From positions 1-44,882 of the forward strand of contig CAJQNS010000059.1 of the NCBI GenBank assembly GCA_905479735.1: a stretch of DNA of 44,882 bases, read 5' to 3'. This DNA is from an uncultured Desulfofustis sp. (GTDB lineage: Bacteria; Desulfobacterota; Desulfobulbia; Desulfobulbales; Desulfocapsaceae). Shown here one piece after another: positions 1-8,279 of the stretch (positions are counted from its first letter, which is position 1; every line of letters begins with the position of its first letter). The notes below the pieces were generated by a model. The model searched no databases and was not told where the DNA came from. It saw only the letters and a program-made list of their open reading frames with translations. The position numbers were made by a program, and so were the translations under genes.

Positions 1-54
1 CACAGAACACCCCTGAAAGAGTAATGCGGTGAATACAAGCAGCAGTTTTTTCAT
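1..54 (-). CDS. Lipoprotein, N-terminal fragment (runs off window)
   Basis: Only the first 18 codons are visible. They read MKKLLLVFTALLFQGCSV, which is a lipoprotein signal peptide: two lysines, a hydrophobic stretch and a lipobox ending in Gly-Cys. I start at 54 because AGGAG lies 6 nt upstream of that ATG. An in-frame ATG at 60 touches the ribosome binding site and is less likely. The mature protein is expected to be membrane-anchored through the lipidated cysteine. Its function cannot be told from this fragment. Confidence 0.7.
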   Translation of the reverse strand, partial: MKKLLLVFTALLFQGCSV

Positions 55-183
55 CTTCATCTCCTAAAATACCGCCTTAATCTGCATTTACAGATCAATT
101 GTAAGCACAATGGGCTGCGATTGATAGCCCCACCTGTCGCCCAGGAAAGGTAGTCGAAATAGTGAAATAAAAGTCTGTGATTA

Positions 184-513
184 CTACAATTTCAAGGCAC
201 TTCTTATTACCTGTCCCAGGTCCTTTTCACAGAGTTCGTCGCCGTCCTTGAAATTGATGCAACCTTTACCGGTTTTCTGGTTGGGGTGTTTGTTCGAAAA
301 CGAAGCAATATGTTCAGAGGAACAGGTATAGAGCGAGACATAATGCTTCTGGTTGCCCACGCTGATCCAGCCGTTCCCGAGCACAAAAGTGGGCATCTTG
401 TACTTCATCGAGGCCTCGGCCTGGGGGGCGATATTGCTGATCAGTTCCAGCAGCCGGCCGACCCGCTTCCGGCGCTGGGTAGGCAATCCGGCCAGATAAT
501 CTTCAATCGACAT
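184..513 (-). CDS. DUF1801 (YdhG-like) domain protein
   Basis: This is a 109-aa cytosolic protein. It shows the DUF1801/YdhG pattern: an N-terminal helix with a YLAGLP-type start, the MKYKMPTF strand motif near residue 37-44, a GNGWISVGNQKHYVSLY strand pair, and a C-terminal KTGKGCINFK segment. The family is small and poorly characterised; some members are called iron chaperone-like (Fra/YdhG), but I see no metal site that proves this here. The gene lies 41 bp downstream of the sigma-54 regulator on the same strand and could be co-transcribed with it. The length is normal for the family. Confidence 0.75.
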   Translation of the reverse strand: MSIEDYLAGLPTQRRKRVGRLLELISNIAPQAEASMKYKMPTFVLGNGWISVGNQKHYVSLYTCSSEHIASFSNKHPNQKTGKGCINFKDGDELCEKDLGQVIRSALKL

Positions 514-554
514 CAGCCACCCACCTTAAAAGACGGCCCTGCTGGCAGGGTCGT

Positions 555-1910
555 TCACTCACTATATTTCTGTAATTTATTCTGCAGAGTCTTGCGGGTG
601 ATTCCCAGGCGCCTCGCCGCCTCACTTTTATTGCCGTCGGTTTCCTTGAGGGTCTGTTTGATCAGTACTTTTTCGGCTTCCTGCAGTGTCGCCGGTTTGG
701 CTGCGCCGGCCTGCGGATTTTCCTGAAAATGTTTCTGTAGGGCCAGCGGCAGACTTTTTTCGGTGAGATGATTGCCACGCATCAGGATGACGCCCCTTTC
801 GATGGCGTTTTCCAGTTCCCTTACATTGCCGGGCCACGGGTAAGCGGTGAGATGCTGCATACATTCCCTGCTCACCGACTCGACGGTGCGCCGGTTTTTT
901 TCGGCAAATCGCTCAATGAAACGCTCGGCCAGAAGTTCGACATCGCCCTGCCGCTCGCGCAGCGGCGGGACTTCAAGCGTTACCACATTGAGCCGGTAAT
1001 AAAGATCTTCTCTGAATCTGCCTTTTTCGACCTCCTCTTCGAGGTCCCTGTTGGTGGCCGCGATAATCCTCACATCCACGGAGATAGTCTGGTTGCCACC
1101 GACCCGCTGCAATTCGCCCTCCTGCAGCACCCTGAGCAGCTTGACCTGCATAGCCGCCGAGGTCTCACCTATCTCGTCGAGAAACAGGGTGCCCCCGTCG
1201 GCCTGCACAAAGGTGCCGTCACGCTGCCGGTCGGCCCCGGTAAAGGCTCCCTTTTCGTGGCCGAAGAGCTCCGATTCCAGAAGGTTTTCAGCCAGCGCCG
1301 CACAGTTGACCTTAACGAAGGGCTGGGCGGTTCTGTCGCTGTTGCGATGCAGGGTTTCGGCGACCAGTTCCTTACCGGTGCCGGATTCCCCGGTTATCAG
1401 CACCGTCGCCTCGGTCGGCGCCACATAGCTGATCATGTCGAGCAGTTCAAGAATTTCTGCTGAATTGCCGATGATCGGAGTGTCGAGTCGGCCCGGCTCG
1501 GGCCTGGGTTCTCTTTTTCGCTCCTCCACCCGGTGATGATCCAGGGCCCGCATCAGGGTCAGCTTGAGACGCTCGAAATCAAGCGGTTTGGTCAGATAAT
1601 CATGGGCCCCGCGCTTGATCAGATCAACGGCGTCATCCACCGAGGAATAAGCGGTCATGATAATCACCGGCAAAGCCGGTTTTAGTTCGTTGATGCGGGC
1701 AAACGCTTCCAGCCCGCTCATGCGCGCCATCTTGACGTCCATCAGAACCGCATCGAAATCGCGCCTCTCGATCACACTGACAGCGGTATCTCCATCATCG
1801 GCTTCGATGCAGTTATAGCCCCACTCCTTGAACATGGTGCAGAGCATATAGCGGTGCACCTGTTCGTCATCGACCACAAGAATATCCACGCCGGAGCTTT
1901 TAGAACTCAC
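555..1910 (-). CDS. Sigma-54-dependent response regulator (NtrC/AtoC family)
   Basis: A full-length 451-aa enhancer-binding protein. Residues ~8-125 are a receiver domain with the acidic pocket D14-D15, phospho-acceptor D58 and K108. Residues ~145-385 are the AAA+ domain with Walker A GESGTGKE (174-181), the sigma-54-contacting GAFTGA loop (221-226, intact) and a Walker B of GGTLFLDEIGE type. The C terminus is a Fis-type helix-turn-helix (NKSEAARRLGITRKTL). It should activate sigma-54 promoters after phosphorylation. The start codon is GTG. It sits 16 bp behind the FMN reductase gene on the same strand. No histidine kinase is adjacent, so it is an orphan here. A sigma-54-type promoter occurs at 38441-38458, but nothing links the two. 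Confidence 0.95.
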   Translation of the reverse strand: MSSKSSGVDILVVDDEQVHRYMLCTMFKEWGYNCIEADDGDTAVSVIERRDFDAVLMDVKMARMSGLEAFARINELKPALPVIIMTAYSSVDDAVDLIKRGAHDYLTKPLDFERLKLTLMRALDHHRVEERKREPRPEPGRLDTPIIGNSAEILELLDMISYVAPTEATVLITGESGTGKELVAETLHRNSDRTAQPFVKVNCAALAENLLESELFGHEKGAFTGADRQRDGTFVQADGGTLFLDEIGETSAAMQVKLLRVLQEGELQRVGGNQTISVDVRIIAATNRDLEEEVEKGRFREDLYYRLNVVTLEVPPLRERQGDVELLAERFIERFAEKNRRTVESVSRECMQHLTAYPWPGNVRELENAIERGVILMRGNHLTEKSLPLALQKHFQENPQAGAAKPATLQEAEKVLIKQTLKETDGNKSEAARRLGITRKTLQNKLQKYSE

Positions 1911-1926
1911 TGTCAGCCTCTAGTCT

Positions 1927-2502
1927 TCAATCGCTGATCTTCTGGAGCAGCCAACTCATATTTTCGCCGAGCTGCCGCATGGTCTTCATCCCCTCCTCAT
2001 CCGAGGCTACCTCGCCCTTTTCTCTGCCGATTCCGATATTCCAGTAGCTGGAACCGACGATAATCATCTGGCTTATCTGAAAAAAGTGATTCATCGTATC
2101 GAAGGCATGAATGGAACCGGCCCGGCGAACGGCAACCACGGCAGCCCCGAGCTTGCGCTTGTAGAGATCTCCGTTGGCCCGACCGACCATGCCGCTGCGA
2201 TCGATCAAGGCTTTCATTTCGGTCGAGACATCGGCAAAGTAAGTCGGAGAGCCGAGGATGATGGCATCGGCTTTGGCCATCTTCTCGACGCACTCATTGA
2301 GCATGTCATCCTTGATGGCACAGCTGCCGTCTTTTTTCTTGATGCAGACAAAGCAGGCCTTGCAGCCCTTGAGATTGCTGCCGGCCAGCTCTACCAGCTC
2401 GGTCTCGGCTCCCGCCTCTTGCAGCGGTTCAAGTACCGTTTCCAGCAGCAATTTGGTGTTTCCGTTCCTTCTGGCACTTGCACAAAACGCCACGACATTC
2501 AT
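1927..2502 (-). CDS. NADPH-dependent FMN reductase / flavodoxin-like protein
   Basis: A 191-aa flavodoxin-fold oxidoreductase of the iron-sulfur flavoprotein/NADPH-dependent FMN reductase family. The N-terminal FMN-phosphate loop reads CASARRNGNTKLL. A cysteine-rich segment follows (GCKACFVCIKKKDGSCAIKDD), which in iron-sulfur flavoproteins can carry a cluster. The GSPTYFADVS motif and the family's DR-G loop come next. I place the start at 2502 because the ATG is preceded by AAGGTGG and begins the family's first strand (MNVVAFCAS); the open frame reaches further upstream but crosses a REP-like palindrome. It likely moves electrons in the cytosol. The downstream response regulator follows 16 bp later, probably in one operon. 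Confidence 0.88.
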   Translation of the reverse strand: MNVVAFCASARRNGNTKLLLETVLEPLQEAGAETELVELAGSNLKGCKACFVCIKKKDGSCAIKDDMLNECVEKMAKADAIILGSPTYFADVSTEMKALIDRSGMVGRANGDLYKRKLGAAVVAVRRAGSIHAFDTMNHFFQISQMIIVGSSYWNIGIGREKGEVASDEEGMKTMRQLGENMSWLLQKISD

Positions 2503-2565
2503 GATGAAATCCACCTTGTTATGAGTTGTTTTTAATGGTACTGGTTGACGTAAAGCGACACCAGA

Positions 2566-2591
2566 GGGGACACAATACTTATTGTGTCCCC
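2566..2591. repeat. REP-like palindrome (single unit)
   Basis: A perfect inverted repeat with 11-nt arms (GGGGACACAAT and its complement) and a 4-nt centre. It lies between the FMN reductase and the asparaginase-domain gene. The same arm sequence recurs in the longer palindrome at 23108-23159. This resembles the REP-type palindromes associated with Y1 (RAYT) transposases, but no such transposase gene is in the window. Confidence 0.75.
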
Positions 2592-2711
2592 ATCCTCCTG
2601 GCCTATGTCGCAAATTACAGCAGATACCAATAGTACCACTATTGAAGACCGGGAACAATTGTTTACCACAGGCTTCCTTACCCCGTAAACCAAGCAGGTA
2701 GCATACCCCTT

Positions 2712-3200
2712 ATGGATACCATTCTCATCCTGACCACCGGCGGGACCATCGATAAAGTCTACTTCGACGCCAAAAGCGCCTACGAGGTTGGGCCGCCTAA
2801 CATCTCCACCCTGCTCGCCGAACTCAACCTGTCGATCATCTATCGCATTGTCCCGGTTCTGAGAAAGGACAGCCTCGATCTCACCGATGCAGACCGGCAG
2901 TTGCTCTACGATCATGTCGCCGACAGTGAAGAGACGCGTATCCTCATTACCCACGGGACCGACACCATGGTCGAGACCGGGATCAGTCTTCAGTCGATAA
3001 CCGGCAAAACCATTGTTCTCACCGGGGCTCTGCAGCCCGCACTATTCAAGACCAGCGACGCACTCTTTAATATCGGCTGCGGTCTGACCGCAATACAGAC
3101 GCTGGACAGCGGCGTTTATGTTGCCATGAGCGGCAGGGTCTTCGAGTGCGACAAGGTAAAGAAAAATCAGCGGACCAATCGCTTCGAACCATTGGCTTGA
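2712..3200 (+). CDS. Asparaginase N-terminal-domain protein
   Basis: A 162-aa protein matching only the N-terminal catalytic half of type I/II L-asparaginases. The first catalytic threonine lies in LTTGGTIDK (residues ~8-16) and the second motif in THGTDTMVETG (~79-89), so both catalytic signatures are present. The C-terminal domain of full-length enzymes (~330 aa) is missing. Short stand-alone proteins of this kind are a known group; I see no frameshift that would make this a pseudogene. Whether it hydrolyses asparagine is unproven. The gene ends 13 bp before the permease gene and is probably co-transcribed with it. Confidence 0.85.
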   Translation: MDTILILTTGGTIDKVYFDAKSAYEVGPPNISTLLAELNLSIIYRIVPVLRKDSLDLTDADRQLLYDHVADSEETRILITHGTDTMVETGISLQSITGKTIVLTGALQPALFKTSDALFNIGCGLTAIQTLDSGVYVAMSGRVFECDKVKKNQRTNRFEPLA

Positions 3201-3213
3201 CGGGGAGCACATT

Positions 3214-4329
3214 ATGAAGGGAGAAACCTTAAACAACCTGGTACTGCTGACGCTGGTACTGATAATTTCGCTGCTGTTTCTGGCCATGATTCACCAGTTC
3301 CTGATGCCCATGTTCATGGCCGGCATATTTTCGGCCATGCTCAGTCCCTTCCACCGCTGGCTTACCGGCAAGCTTCGCGGCCACAAACATCTAGCTTCAG
3401 TGATCACCATCATCGGCATCGTTTTTCTAATACTGGCACCGCTGTCCGTTTTGGTCGGCATCGTCGCCGCCCAGGCGGTAACTGTCGGTCAATCGGTCAC
3501 CCCCTTCGTGCAGGCCTTTATCAACGAACCATCAACCCTGACCGAGTATCTTGACGGGCTGCCATTTTATAAGGAAATCATGCCCTACCGCGACATTCTC
3601 ATCGAGCGGGCCGGTCAGGCAGTGGCCACGGTTTCCACCTTTCTGGTCAATTCTCTCTCATCGGCCACCATGGTGACCATTCAGGCCCTGTTTGGCACCA
3701 TCATAATGCTCTATGTGATGTTCTATTTCTTTTCCATGGGCACGGTGCTGCTGGACAAGATCCTCTACTACCTGCCCCTCAGAGACGAAGACGAACGGCG
3801 GCTGCTCAAGCAGTTTACCTCAGTAACCCGGGCAACCCTCAAAGGGACGCTGATTATCGGTCTCATGCAGGGGACGATCTGCGGCCTGGGGTTTTACTTC
3901 GCCGGTATCGAAGGTCCAGTGTTCTGGGGGACCGTGATGGCGGTCACCTCGGTGATACCGGCCTTCGGCACCGCTATCATCTGGGTTCCCGCAGCTATCC
4001 TGCTGGCCCTTATAGGAGACTGGGCCGGGGTGATCATCCTAGCGGTGGTCTGCGGCCTGATCTCGGGTAACCTGGATAACCTGGTCAGGCCCCGGCTGGT
4101 CGGCAAGGACACCGAGATGCACGACCTCTTTATCCTCTTCGGCACCCTGGGCGGCATCTCGATGTTTGGAATCATCGGGATTATCGTCGGCCCGATCGTC
4201 GCCGCCCTGTTCAGCACCATCTGGCAAATCTACGGAGATTCATTCAAAGAATACCTGCCGGCAGTGGGTGATGCCCTGGAAAAATTACGCACCCCACCCG
4301 AGTCCGACTCCGAAAACAAGGAAGAATAA
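3214..4329 (+). CDS. AI-2E family transporter (PerM/YdiK-like permease)
   Basis: A 371-aa integral inner-membrane protein. Hydrophobic segments occur at about residues 7-50, 62-90, 150-185 and 210-345. The C-terminal half has the family hallmarks: a GTLIIGLMQG segment, the VTSVIPAFGTAIIWVPAAI block and a late GIIGIIVGPIVAALF helix. Members have been tied to autoinducer export or Na+/H+ exchange, so the substrate here is open. The C-terminal tail is acidic and polar. It follows the asparaginase-domain gene by 13 bp and converges on the small membrane protein at 4339. Confidence 0.92.
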   Translation: MKGETLNNLVLLTLVLIISLLFLAMIHQFLMPMFMAGIFSAMLSPFHRWLTGKLRGHKHLASVITIIGIVFLILAPLSVLVGIVAAQAVTVGQSVTPFVQAFINEPSTLTEYLDGLPFYKEIMPYRDILIERAGQAVATVSTFLVNSLSSATMVTIQALFGTIIMLYVMFYFFSMGTVLLDKILYYLPLRDEDERRLLKQFTSVTRATLKGTLIIGLMQGTICGLGFYFAGIEGPVFWGTVMAVTSVIPAFGTAIIWVPAAILLALIGDWAGVIILAVVCGLISGNLDNLVRPRLVGKDTEMHDLFILFGTLGGISMFGIIGIIVGPIVAALFSTIWQIYGDSFKEYLPAVGDALEKLRTPPESDSENKEE

Positions 4330-4338
4330 CCGGCCTGC

Positions 4339-4653
4339 TCAGTGATTGAAGTTGATTGGCAGGCGTCCGCCCGCAAACCACTTTTTGCGCAGGTAGTAGG
4401 CCATGATGATGCCCAGCCCGATGATGCCCCAGCCTTCGTAACGACCCATGTTCACCACCAGGGCAAAAGCCACCATCAACAATCCCGGAATGGCCAGCAT
4501 CAGATAGTAGGTCCTGGTATAAAAAGCAAACTTCACCGCTGTGCTGAGACTGAGCAGAAATCCGACCAGCACTGAAATGGCATAGAAGGCGACGATCTTG
4601 AGCTCGTTGGCGCCAAAACCGAGGGTCAGCAGGATGGCGGTTCCATGGACCAC
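4339..4653 (-). CDS. Small multi-spanning membrane protein, unknown
   Basis: At least 104 aa, with about four hydrophobic helices separated by short polar loops; the C terminus is LRKKWFAGGRLPINFNH. I do not recognise the family. The GTG at 4653 is the first in-frame ATG/GTG codon. The same frame stays open upstream to about 4734 and reads plausibly protein-like (it includes ALPQILSNPHGTDYRSIFV), so the true N terminus may lie there with a rare start codon, or the 5' end may be damaged. It is divergent from trkH and convergent with the AI-2E gene. Confidence 0.55.
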   Translation of the reverse strand: MVHGTAILLTLGFGANELKIVAFYAISVLVGFLLSLSTAVKFAFYTRTYYLMLAIPGLLMVAFALVVNMGRYEGWGIIGLGIIMAYYLRKKWFAGGRLPINFNH

Positions 4654-4824
4654 GAATATCGATCTATAGTCGGTACCGTGGGGATTGCTCAGAATCTGCG
4701 GCAGGGCCCTGGAACGAAACAGGGTCTGTTTGCATCATTGACGATTTTGTGATTGAGTGTTTTTACACTATCGTTTGGTTTTTCCGTGAGAGAACGTGGC
4801 CAAATTCAACCTTTGCTAACGCCA

Positions 4825-6282
4825 TTGAATCTAACTGCCATCTGCAATGTGCTCAGCACGCTCCTGCTGGTAACCGGTGGGTCAATGATACTGCCGGTCC
4901 TCTGCTCCCTGATCTATGGCGAAGATGATCTGATCAGCCTGGGGCTGTCATGCGCGATTATAGTTTCCATCGGTCTGGTGCTGCGCCGATTCTTCCGCAG
5001 GATCGACGAGCTCTCGTTCAAGGATGGTCTTTTCGTGGCCACCATCGGCTGGGTCATTATCTCCGCCCTGTCCGCCCTACCCTTTATCATTCACGGCTCC
5101 ATTCCATCCTTCAGCGACGCCTTTTTCGAGATGATGTCCGGTTATACCACCACCGGTGCGACTATTCTGACCGACATCGAAACACTGCCCCACGGTCTGC
5201 TCTTCTGGCGCAGTCAGACACATCTGCTTGGAGGGATGGGCTTTCTGACCCTGACTATTATATTTCTGCCCCACGGTATGGGCGGGGTGCGGCTTTTCAG
5301 GGCTGAATCGAGTCCCGGTCAGATCATCACCCGCGATAAATTCATCGCCAGAAACAGAGATGCCATGATCTGGCTCTGGATTATCTACCTGGCCCTGAAT
5401 CTTCTCCAGACACTGCTGCTGGTGCTGGGAAAAATGGACCTGTTTGATGCCCTGTGCACCGCTTTCGGCACGGTCTCCACATCCGGATACTCACCCAAAA
5501 ACGCCAGTATCGGCCACTATGACAACGCCTATTTCGACTGGGTAACCATCTGCTTCATGTTTCTGGGCGGTATGACCTTCGTTCTTTTTTTCCAGATGCT
5601 GCGCAACAATTTCAGAGAGGTAAGAAAGAATACCGAACTGCGCTGGTACGTGAGCATTCTCTGCATCTTCTGTTTGGCCGTCTCCTTCGATCTCTGGTTG
5701 CGCGGTACTTACAGCACTTTTGGAGAATCGCTGCGCTACGGTACATTCCAGGTCACCTCGCTGCTGACGACCACCGGCTTTACCACTGCGGACTACGAAC
5801 TCTGGCCCCAGGCCGCTCAAATGTTTCTCTTTGCAGTCTGTTTCATCGGTGCCTGTGCCGGCTCCACCACCAGTGGTATCAAGATTGTTCACTACGCGGT
5901 GATCTGGAAATACCTCTACGGCTCCATTAAGAAGATCTACATCCAGCCGATGTCAATCGTCTCTGTGCGGCTGAATGGAAGACCGGTGGAGCAGAGCGTC
6001 ATCGACCTTGCCGTCTGCTACTTCATCGTCAATATTCTGCTGGTCCTGTTTGGCGGTTGTGTTATGGCAGTATCAGATGGACTTGACCCCCTGAGCGCCA
6101 TGAGCGCAGTTATCTCCGCCCTGATGAATATCGGACCGGGCTTCGGGAGTGTGGGGCCCTCCGAAAATTTTGCCTTTATCTCAGACTTCGGCAAATGGTT
6201 CCTGTCCTGGAATATGCTGGTGGGCAGGCTGGAAATGTTTTCGGCGCTGGTAGTGTTCTTTCCCGCTTTCTGGAAAAAATAA
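4825..6282 (+). CDS. trkH: TrkH/KtrB-family potassium uptake membrane protein
   Basis: An inner-membrane K+ translocating subunit of about 485 aa. The four-fold pore repeats are visible, with filter-like segments such as SGYTTTGATIL, TSGYSPK, TTTGFTTADYE and GPGFGSVGPS. No ATG precedes the first helix. I chose TTG at 4825 because it begins the usual N-terminal block (LNLTAICNVL, then LYGEDD-like LIYGEDD); the frame is also open from a TTG at 4753. No convincing ribosome binding site was found for either. The partner TrkA/KtrA gating subunit is not encoded in this window. Confidence 0.9.
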   Translation: MNLTAICNVLSTLLLVTGGSMILPVLCSLIYGEDDLISLGLSCAIIVSIGLVLRRFFRRIDELSFKDGLFVATIGWVIISALSALPFIIHGSIPSFSDAFFEMMSGYTTTGATILTDIETLPHGLLFWRSQTHLLGGMGFLTLTIIFLPHGMGGVRLFRAESSPGQIITRDKFIARNRDAMIWLWIIYLALNLLQTLLLVLGKMDLFDALCTAFGTVSTSGYSPKNASIGHYDNAYFDWVTICFMFLGGMTFVLFFQMLRNNFREVRKNTELRWYVSILCIFCLAVSFDLWLRGTYSTFGESLRYGTFQVTSLLTTTGFTTADYELWPQAAQMFLFAVCFIGACAGSTTSGIKIVHYAVIWKYLYGSIKKIYIQPMSIVSVRLNGRPVEQSVIDLAVCYFIVNILLVLFGGCVMAVSDGLDPLSAMSAVISALMNIGPGFGSVGPSENFAFISDFGKWFLSWNMLVGRLEMFSALVVFFPAFWKK

Positions 6283-6386
6283 GAGTATGGCGATGAGGGG
6301 GATACGACTGAAGCACTGTTCTGGGACAGGAGCGAGGAAGGTGTAAGCTCTCGCTAAGCTATTGGCACAGAGCCTGTGGCTGAGGC

Positions 6387-6421
6387 AAAAAAAAGGGCTG
6401 CCCTGAAAATCAGAACAGCCC
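6387..6421 (-). terminator. Rho-independent terminator of the csp gene
   Basis: On the minus strand a GC-rich hairpin (GGGCTG...CAGCCC, with inner CTGA/TCAG pairs) is followed by eight T residues. It lies 22 bp after the csp stop codon. Confidence 0.9.
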
Positions 6422-6442
6422 CGGTAAGACGAAGGGGAAACC

Positions 6443-6643
6443 TTACATCTGAACTACATTTGTCGCTGCCGGACCTTTAGGACCTTCAGTGACGTCAAAG
6501 ACGACTTTGGCGCCTTCGTCCAAGGTTTTGAACCCGTCGGACTTGATCTCGCTATGGTGAACAAAGAGATCATTGCCGTTTTCCTGGGCAATGAAACCAT
6601 AACCCTTTGCATCATTAAACCATTTTACTGTTCCTTCTGACAT
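6443..6643 (-). CDS. Cold-shock protein, CspA family
   Basis: A 66-aa single cold-shock domain. RNP1 reads KGYGFIAQ and RNP2 DLFVHHSEI, and the protein opens with the typical [10 protein letters not shown]. Such proteins bind single-stranded RNA and DNA and melt RNA structure at low temperature or in stationary phase. The gene has its own terminator and a structured leader of about 140 nt (separate entry). The upstream neighbour on the same strand is an RRM RNA-binding protein, which suggests a small cold/RNA-chaperone cluster. The length is normal. Confidence 0.97.
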   Translation of the reverse strand: MSEGTVKWFNDAKGYGFIAQENGNDLFVHHSEIKSDGFKTLDEGAKVVFDVTEGPKGPAATNVVQM

Positions 6644-6780
6644 TTCTACTACTCCTTTGCTATTAGTCCTTCTGGACTATTTGTATTAGAATCGCGTAAC
6701 TGCGATCCTTTTGTTTCAGTGCAATATGCCTGAAACATTATTGTGCTGACTCATCTAGCGAGCCTTCACGGGTACACATT
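6644..6780 (-). promoter_or_regulatory. Structured 5' leader of csp mRNA
   Basis: The spacer between the RRM and csp genes contains three short hairpins on the csp-sense strand: AGTCC/GGACT just before the AGGAG ribosome binding site, ATCGC/GCGAT, and GTTTCAG/CTGAAAC. Long structured leaders that refold with temperature are known for cspA in enterics; a similar role here is inferred. Confidence 0.5.
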
Positions 6781-6792
6781 ATATTTCACTTC

Positions 6793-7056
6793 CTAGCGTC
6801 GTCGACTTCCTTTTTTAACTTGCTTGGCCTCGTTGCAGACCAGGGGTCTGCTCTTGTATATCGTTTTGTTCAACGATTCCATGGCCTGTTGACCACTGGA
6901 CCGTGAGTCCATTTCCACAAACGCAAATCCTCTGGATTTACCTGTGTAGCGATCCATCACCAGGCTGGCATCGACCACCTCGCCGAACTCTTTGAAGAGA
7001 TCCTGTAACTCTGACTCCGTCACGTTGAATGGAAGATTACCAATATAGAGTTTCAT
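6793..7056 (-). CDS. RRM-domain RNA-binding protein
   Basis: An 87-aa protein consisting of one RNA recognition motif. RNP2 is KLYIGNLPF (residues 2-10) and RNP1 is KSRGFAFVEM (about 44-53), followed by a short basic tail (KQVKKGSRRR). Bacterial single-RRM proteins of this type occur in cyanobacteria and Desulfobacterota and are often cold- or stress-linked; the RNA targets are unknown. A good ribosome binding site (AAGGAGAAG) precedes the ATG. Upstream lies an element shared with the rhlE gene (7075-7152), and downstream is csp on the same strand. Confidence 0.95.
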   Translation of the reverse strand: MKLYIGNLPFNVTESELQDLFKEFGEVVDASLVMDRYTGKSRGFAFVEMDSRSSGQQAMESLNKTIYKSRPLVCNEAKQVKKGSRRR

Positions 7057-7074
7057 CCTGCTTCTCCTTTGCTA

Positions 7075-7152
7075 TGACCAGCAAGAATCTCTTTGATCAA
7101 CTGAAATGAAGGGGTGCTACAAGACAGGTGGCGAGTGACGCTATGCGTGATC
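7075..7152 (-). promoter_or_regulatory. Shared upstream element, copy 1 (before RRM gene)
   Basis: About 78 nt, roughly 80% identical by eye to 33034-33112, and placed in the same orientation immediately upstream of the RRM gene (about 19 nt from its ATG). In the sense of the gene it begins GATCACGCA, contains a small ACGC/GCGT hairpin, and ends in the conserved AGATTCTTGCTGGTCA. It may be a cis-acting leader or a short dispersed repeat; part of it (GCGTCACTCGCC) resembles the core of the MITE-like family. Confidence 0.6.
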
Positions 7153-7467
7153 CGGATAGTGAGGTTATTAATAACCACCGGAGAATAATAAACCGTTGTA
7201 GCAAAATAGCAACTAAAAAAAACACACCTCCCTGGGTTCTGCCGGTTTATTTTCCAGTCTCAAGGCCTGCCCAGAAACTGAAATTGCAGGATACATTAAT
7301 AAAACCATATTAAATCGTGATGTTATGAGGCCGAGACAAAACAGATTATAAGGGTGTGACTCAGACCCGGATAAATTGTCAGGGATAATAAATCGAGTCA
7401 GTGAAAAATATCGCGAGACAAAAGGATTTTGTGGTACAACCTCAAAAACAGCTTCGAGGTCATGACA

Positions 7468-7995
7468 ATGAACTATTGCCCCCACTGCGGTGCTCCGGTC
7501 ACCAGTAAAATACCCGAAGCAGACGACAGGCCGAGGTTCGTCTGTGAAGCATGCGCTGCCATTCATTACCAGAATCCCAAAATGGTGGTGGGCACCATCC
7601 CCGAGACAGGCGGCAGCATCCTGCTCTGCCGGCGCGCCATTGAGCCCGCCCGGGACAAATGGACCCTGCCGGCGGGCTACCTGGAAAATGGCGAGACTCT
7701 GCAGGAAGGTGCTGCCCGGGAGACTCTCGAGGAAGCCGGCTACCAGGTGAGCGATCTGGTGCCCTATGCCATTGCCAATATTGCCTCTATCAATCAGGTA
7801 TATATAATGTTTCGTTGCTCCCTGGCCGACAGTGCCGGTGCGCCCGGCAGCGAGAGCCTGGAGATAAAACTGTTCCAACCACCTGAAATCCCTTGGCAGG
7901 AGCTGGCCTTTCGGTCCATACGTGAAGTACTCAAACTTTATTGCCAGGACAGAGAAGAAGGTAAGTTCCCCTTTCATATGATTGATATTCTCTAA
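7468..7995 (+). CDS. Nudix hydrolase with N-terminal zinc ribbon
   Basis: A 175-aa protein. The N terminus carries a zinc ribbon (CPHCG ... CEAC) followed by HYQNPKMVVG, which is typical of NudC/YfaO-like ADP-ribose or ADP-sugar pyrophosphatases. The Nudix box is complete: it starts at GYLENGE and continues into AARETLEEAGY, with the REXXEE metal-binding core intact. It hydrolyses a nucleoside diphosphate linked to another moiety; the substrate cannot be read from sequence. The frame is open from a TTG at 7429, but the ATG at 7468 has GAGGT 8 nt upstream and begins the zinc ribbon. Confidence 0.93.
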   Translation: MNYCPHCGAPVTSKIPEADDRPRFVCEACAAIHYQNPKMVVGTIPETGGSILLCRRAIEPARDKWTLPAGYLENGETLQEGAARETLEEAGYQVSDLVPYAIANIASINQVYIMFRCSLADSAGAPGSESLEIKLFQPPEIPWQELAFRSIREVLKLYCQDREEGKFPFHMIDIL

Positions 7996-8279
7996 GGCGA
8001 GCAGTTGCAAAGTTCAGCGCCGCGCTCATAAAAGACATCTGCTTACTCCAGCTTAGAAACCAACCCCCTCGTTCAAGAGCTCCTTTCCTCTCCTATAGTC
8101 CCCCACTCCCTATTTTTTATCTTTCACCTTTGTGAATCATGCATAAAATTGTCTACTATGGACAACCGCCCTGTGGCTGGCATGTTTTTCACCCAAAGCC
8201 GTCACCGTCCCCGATACGCCACGGTACAAGGAAGTCGGGGTAAGATGTTCGCACTAAAGAGAAAAATGGAGAGCACACT

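Noticed and set aside
3198-3213. TGA ending the short asparaginase gene as a possible selenocysteine codon
   Set aside because: The translation after the TGA is not asparaginase-like and the next gene starts 13 bp later; no SECIS-type hairpin at the right distance.
7213-8010. 265-aa antisense frame over the Nudix gene
   Set aside because: The Nudix box and zinc ribbon are on the plus strand.
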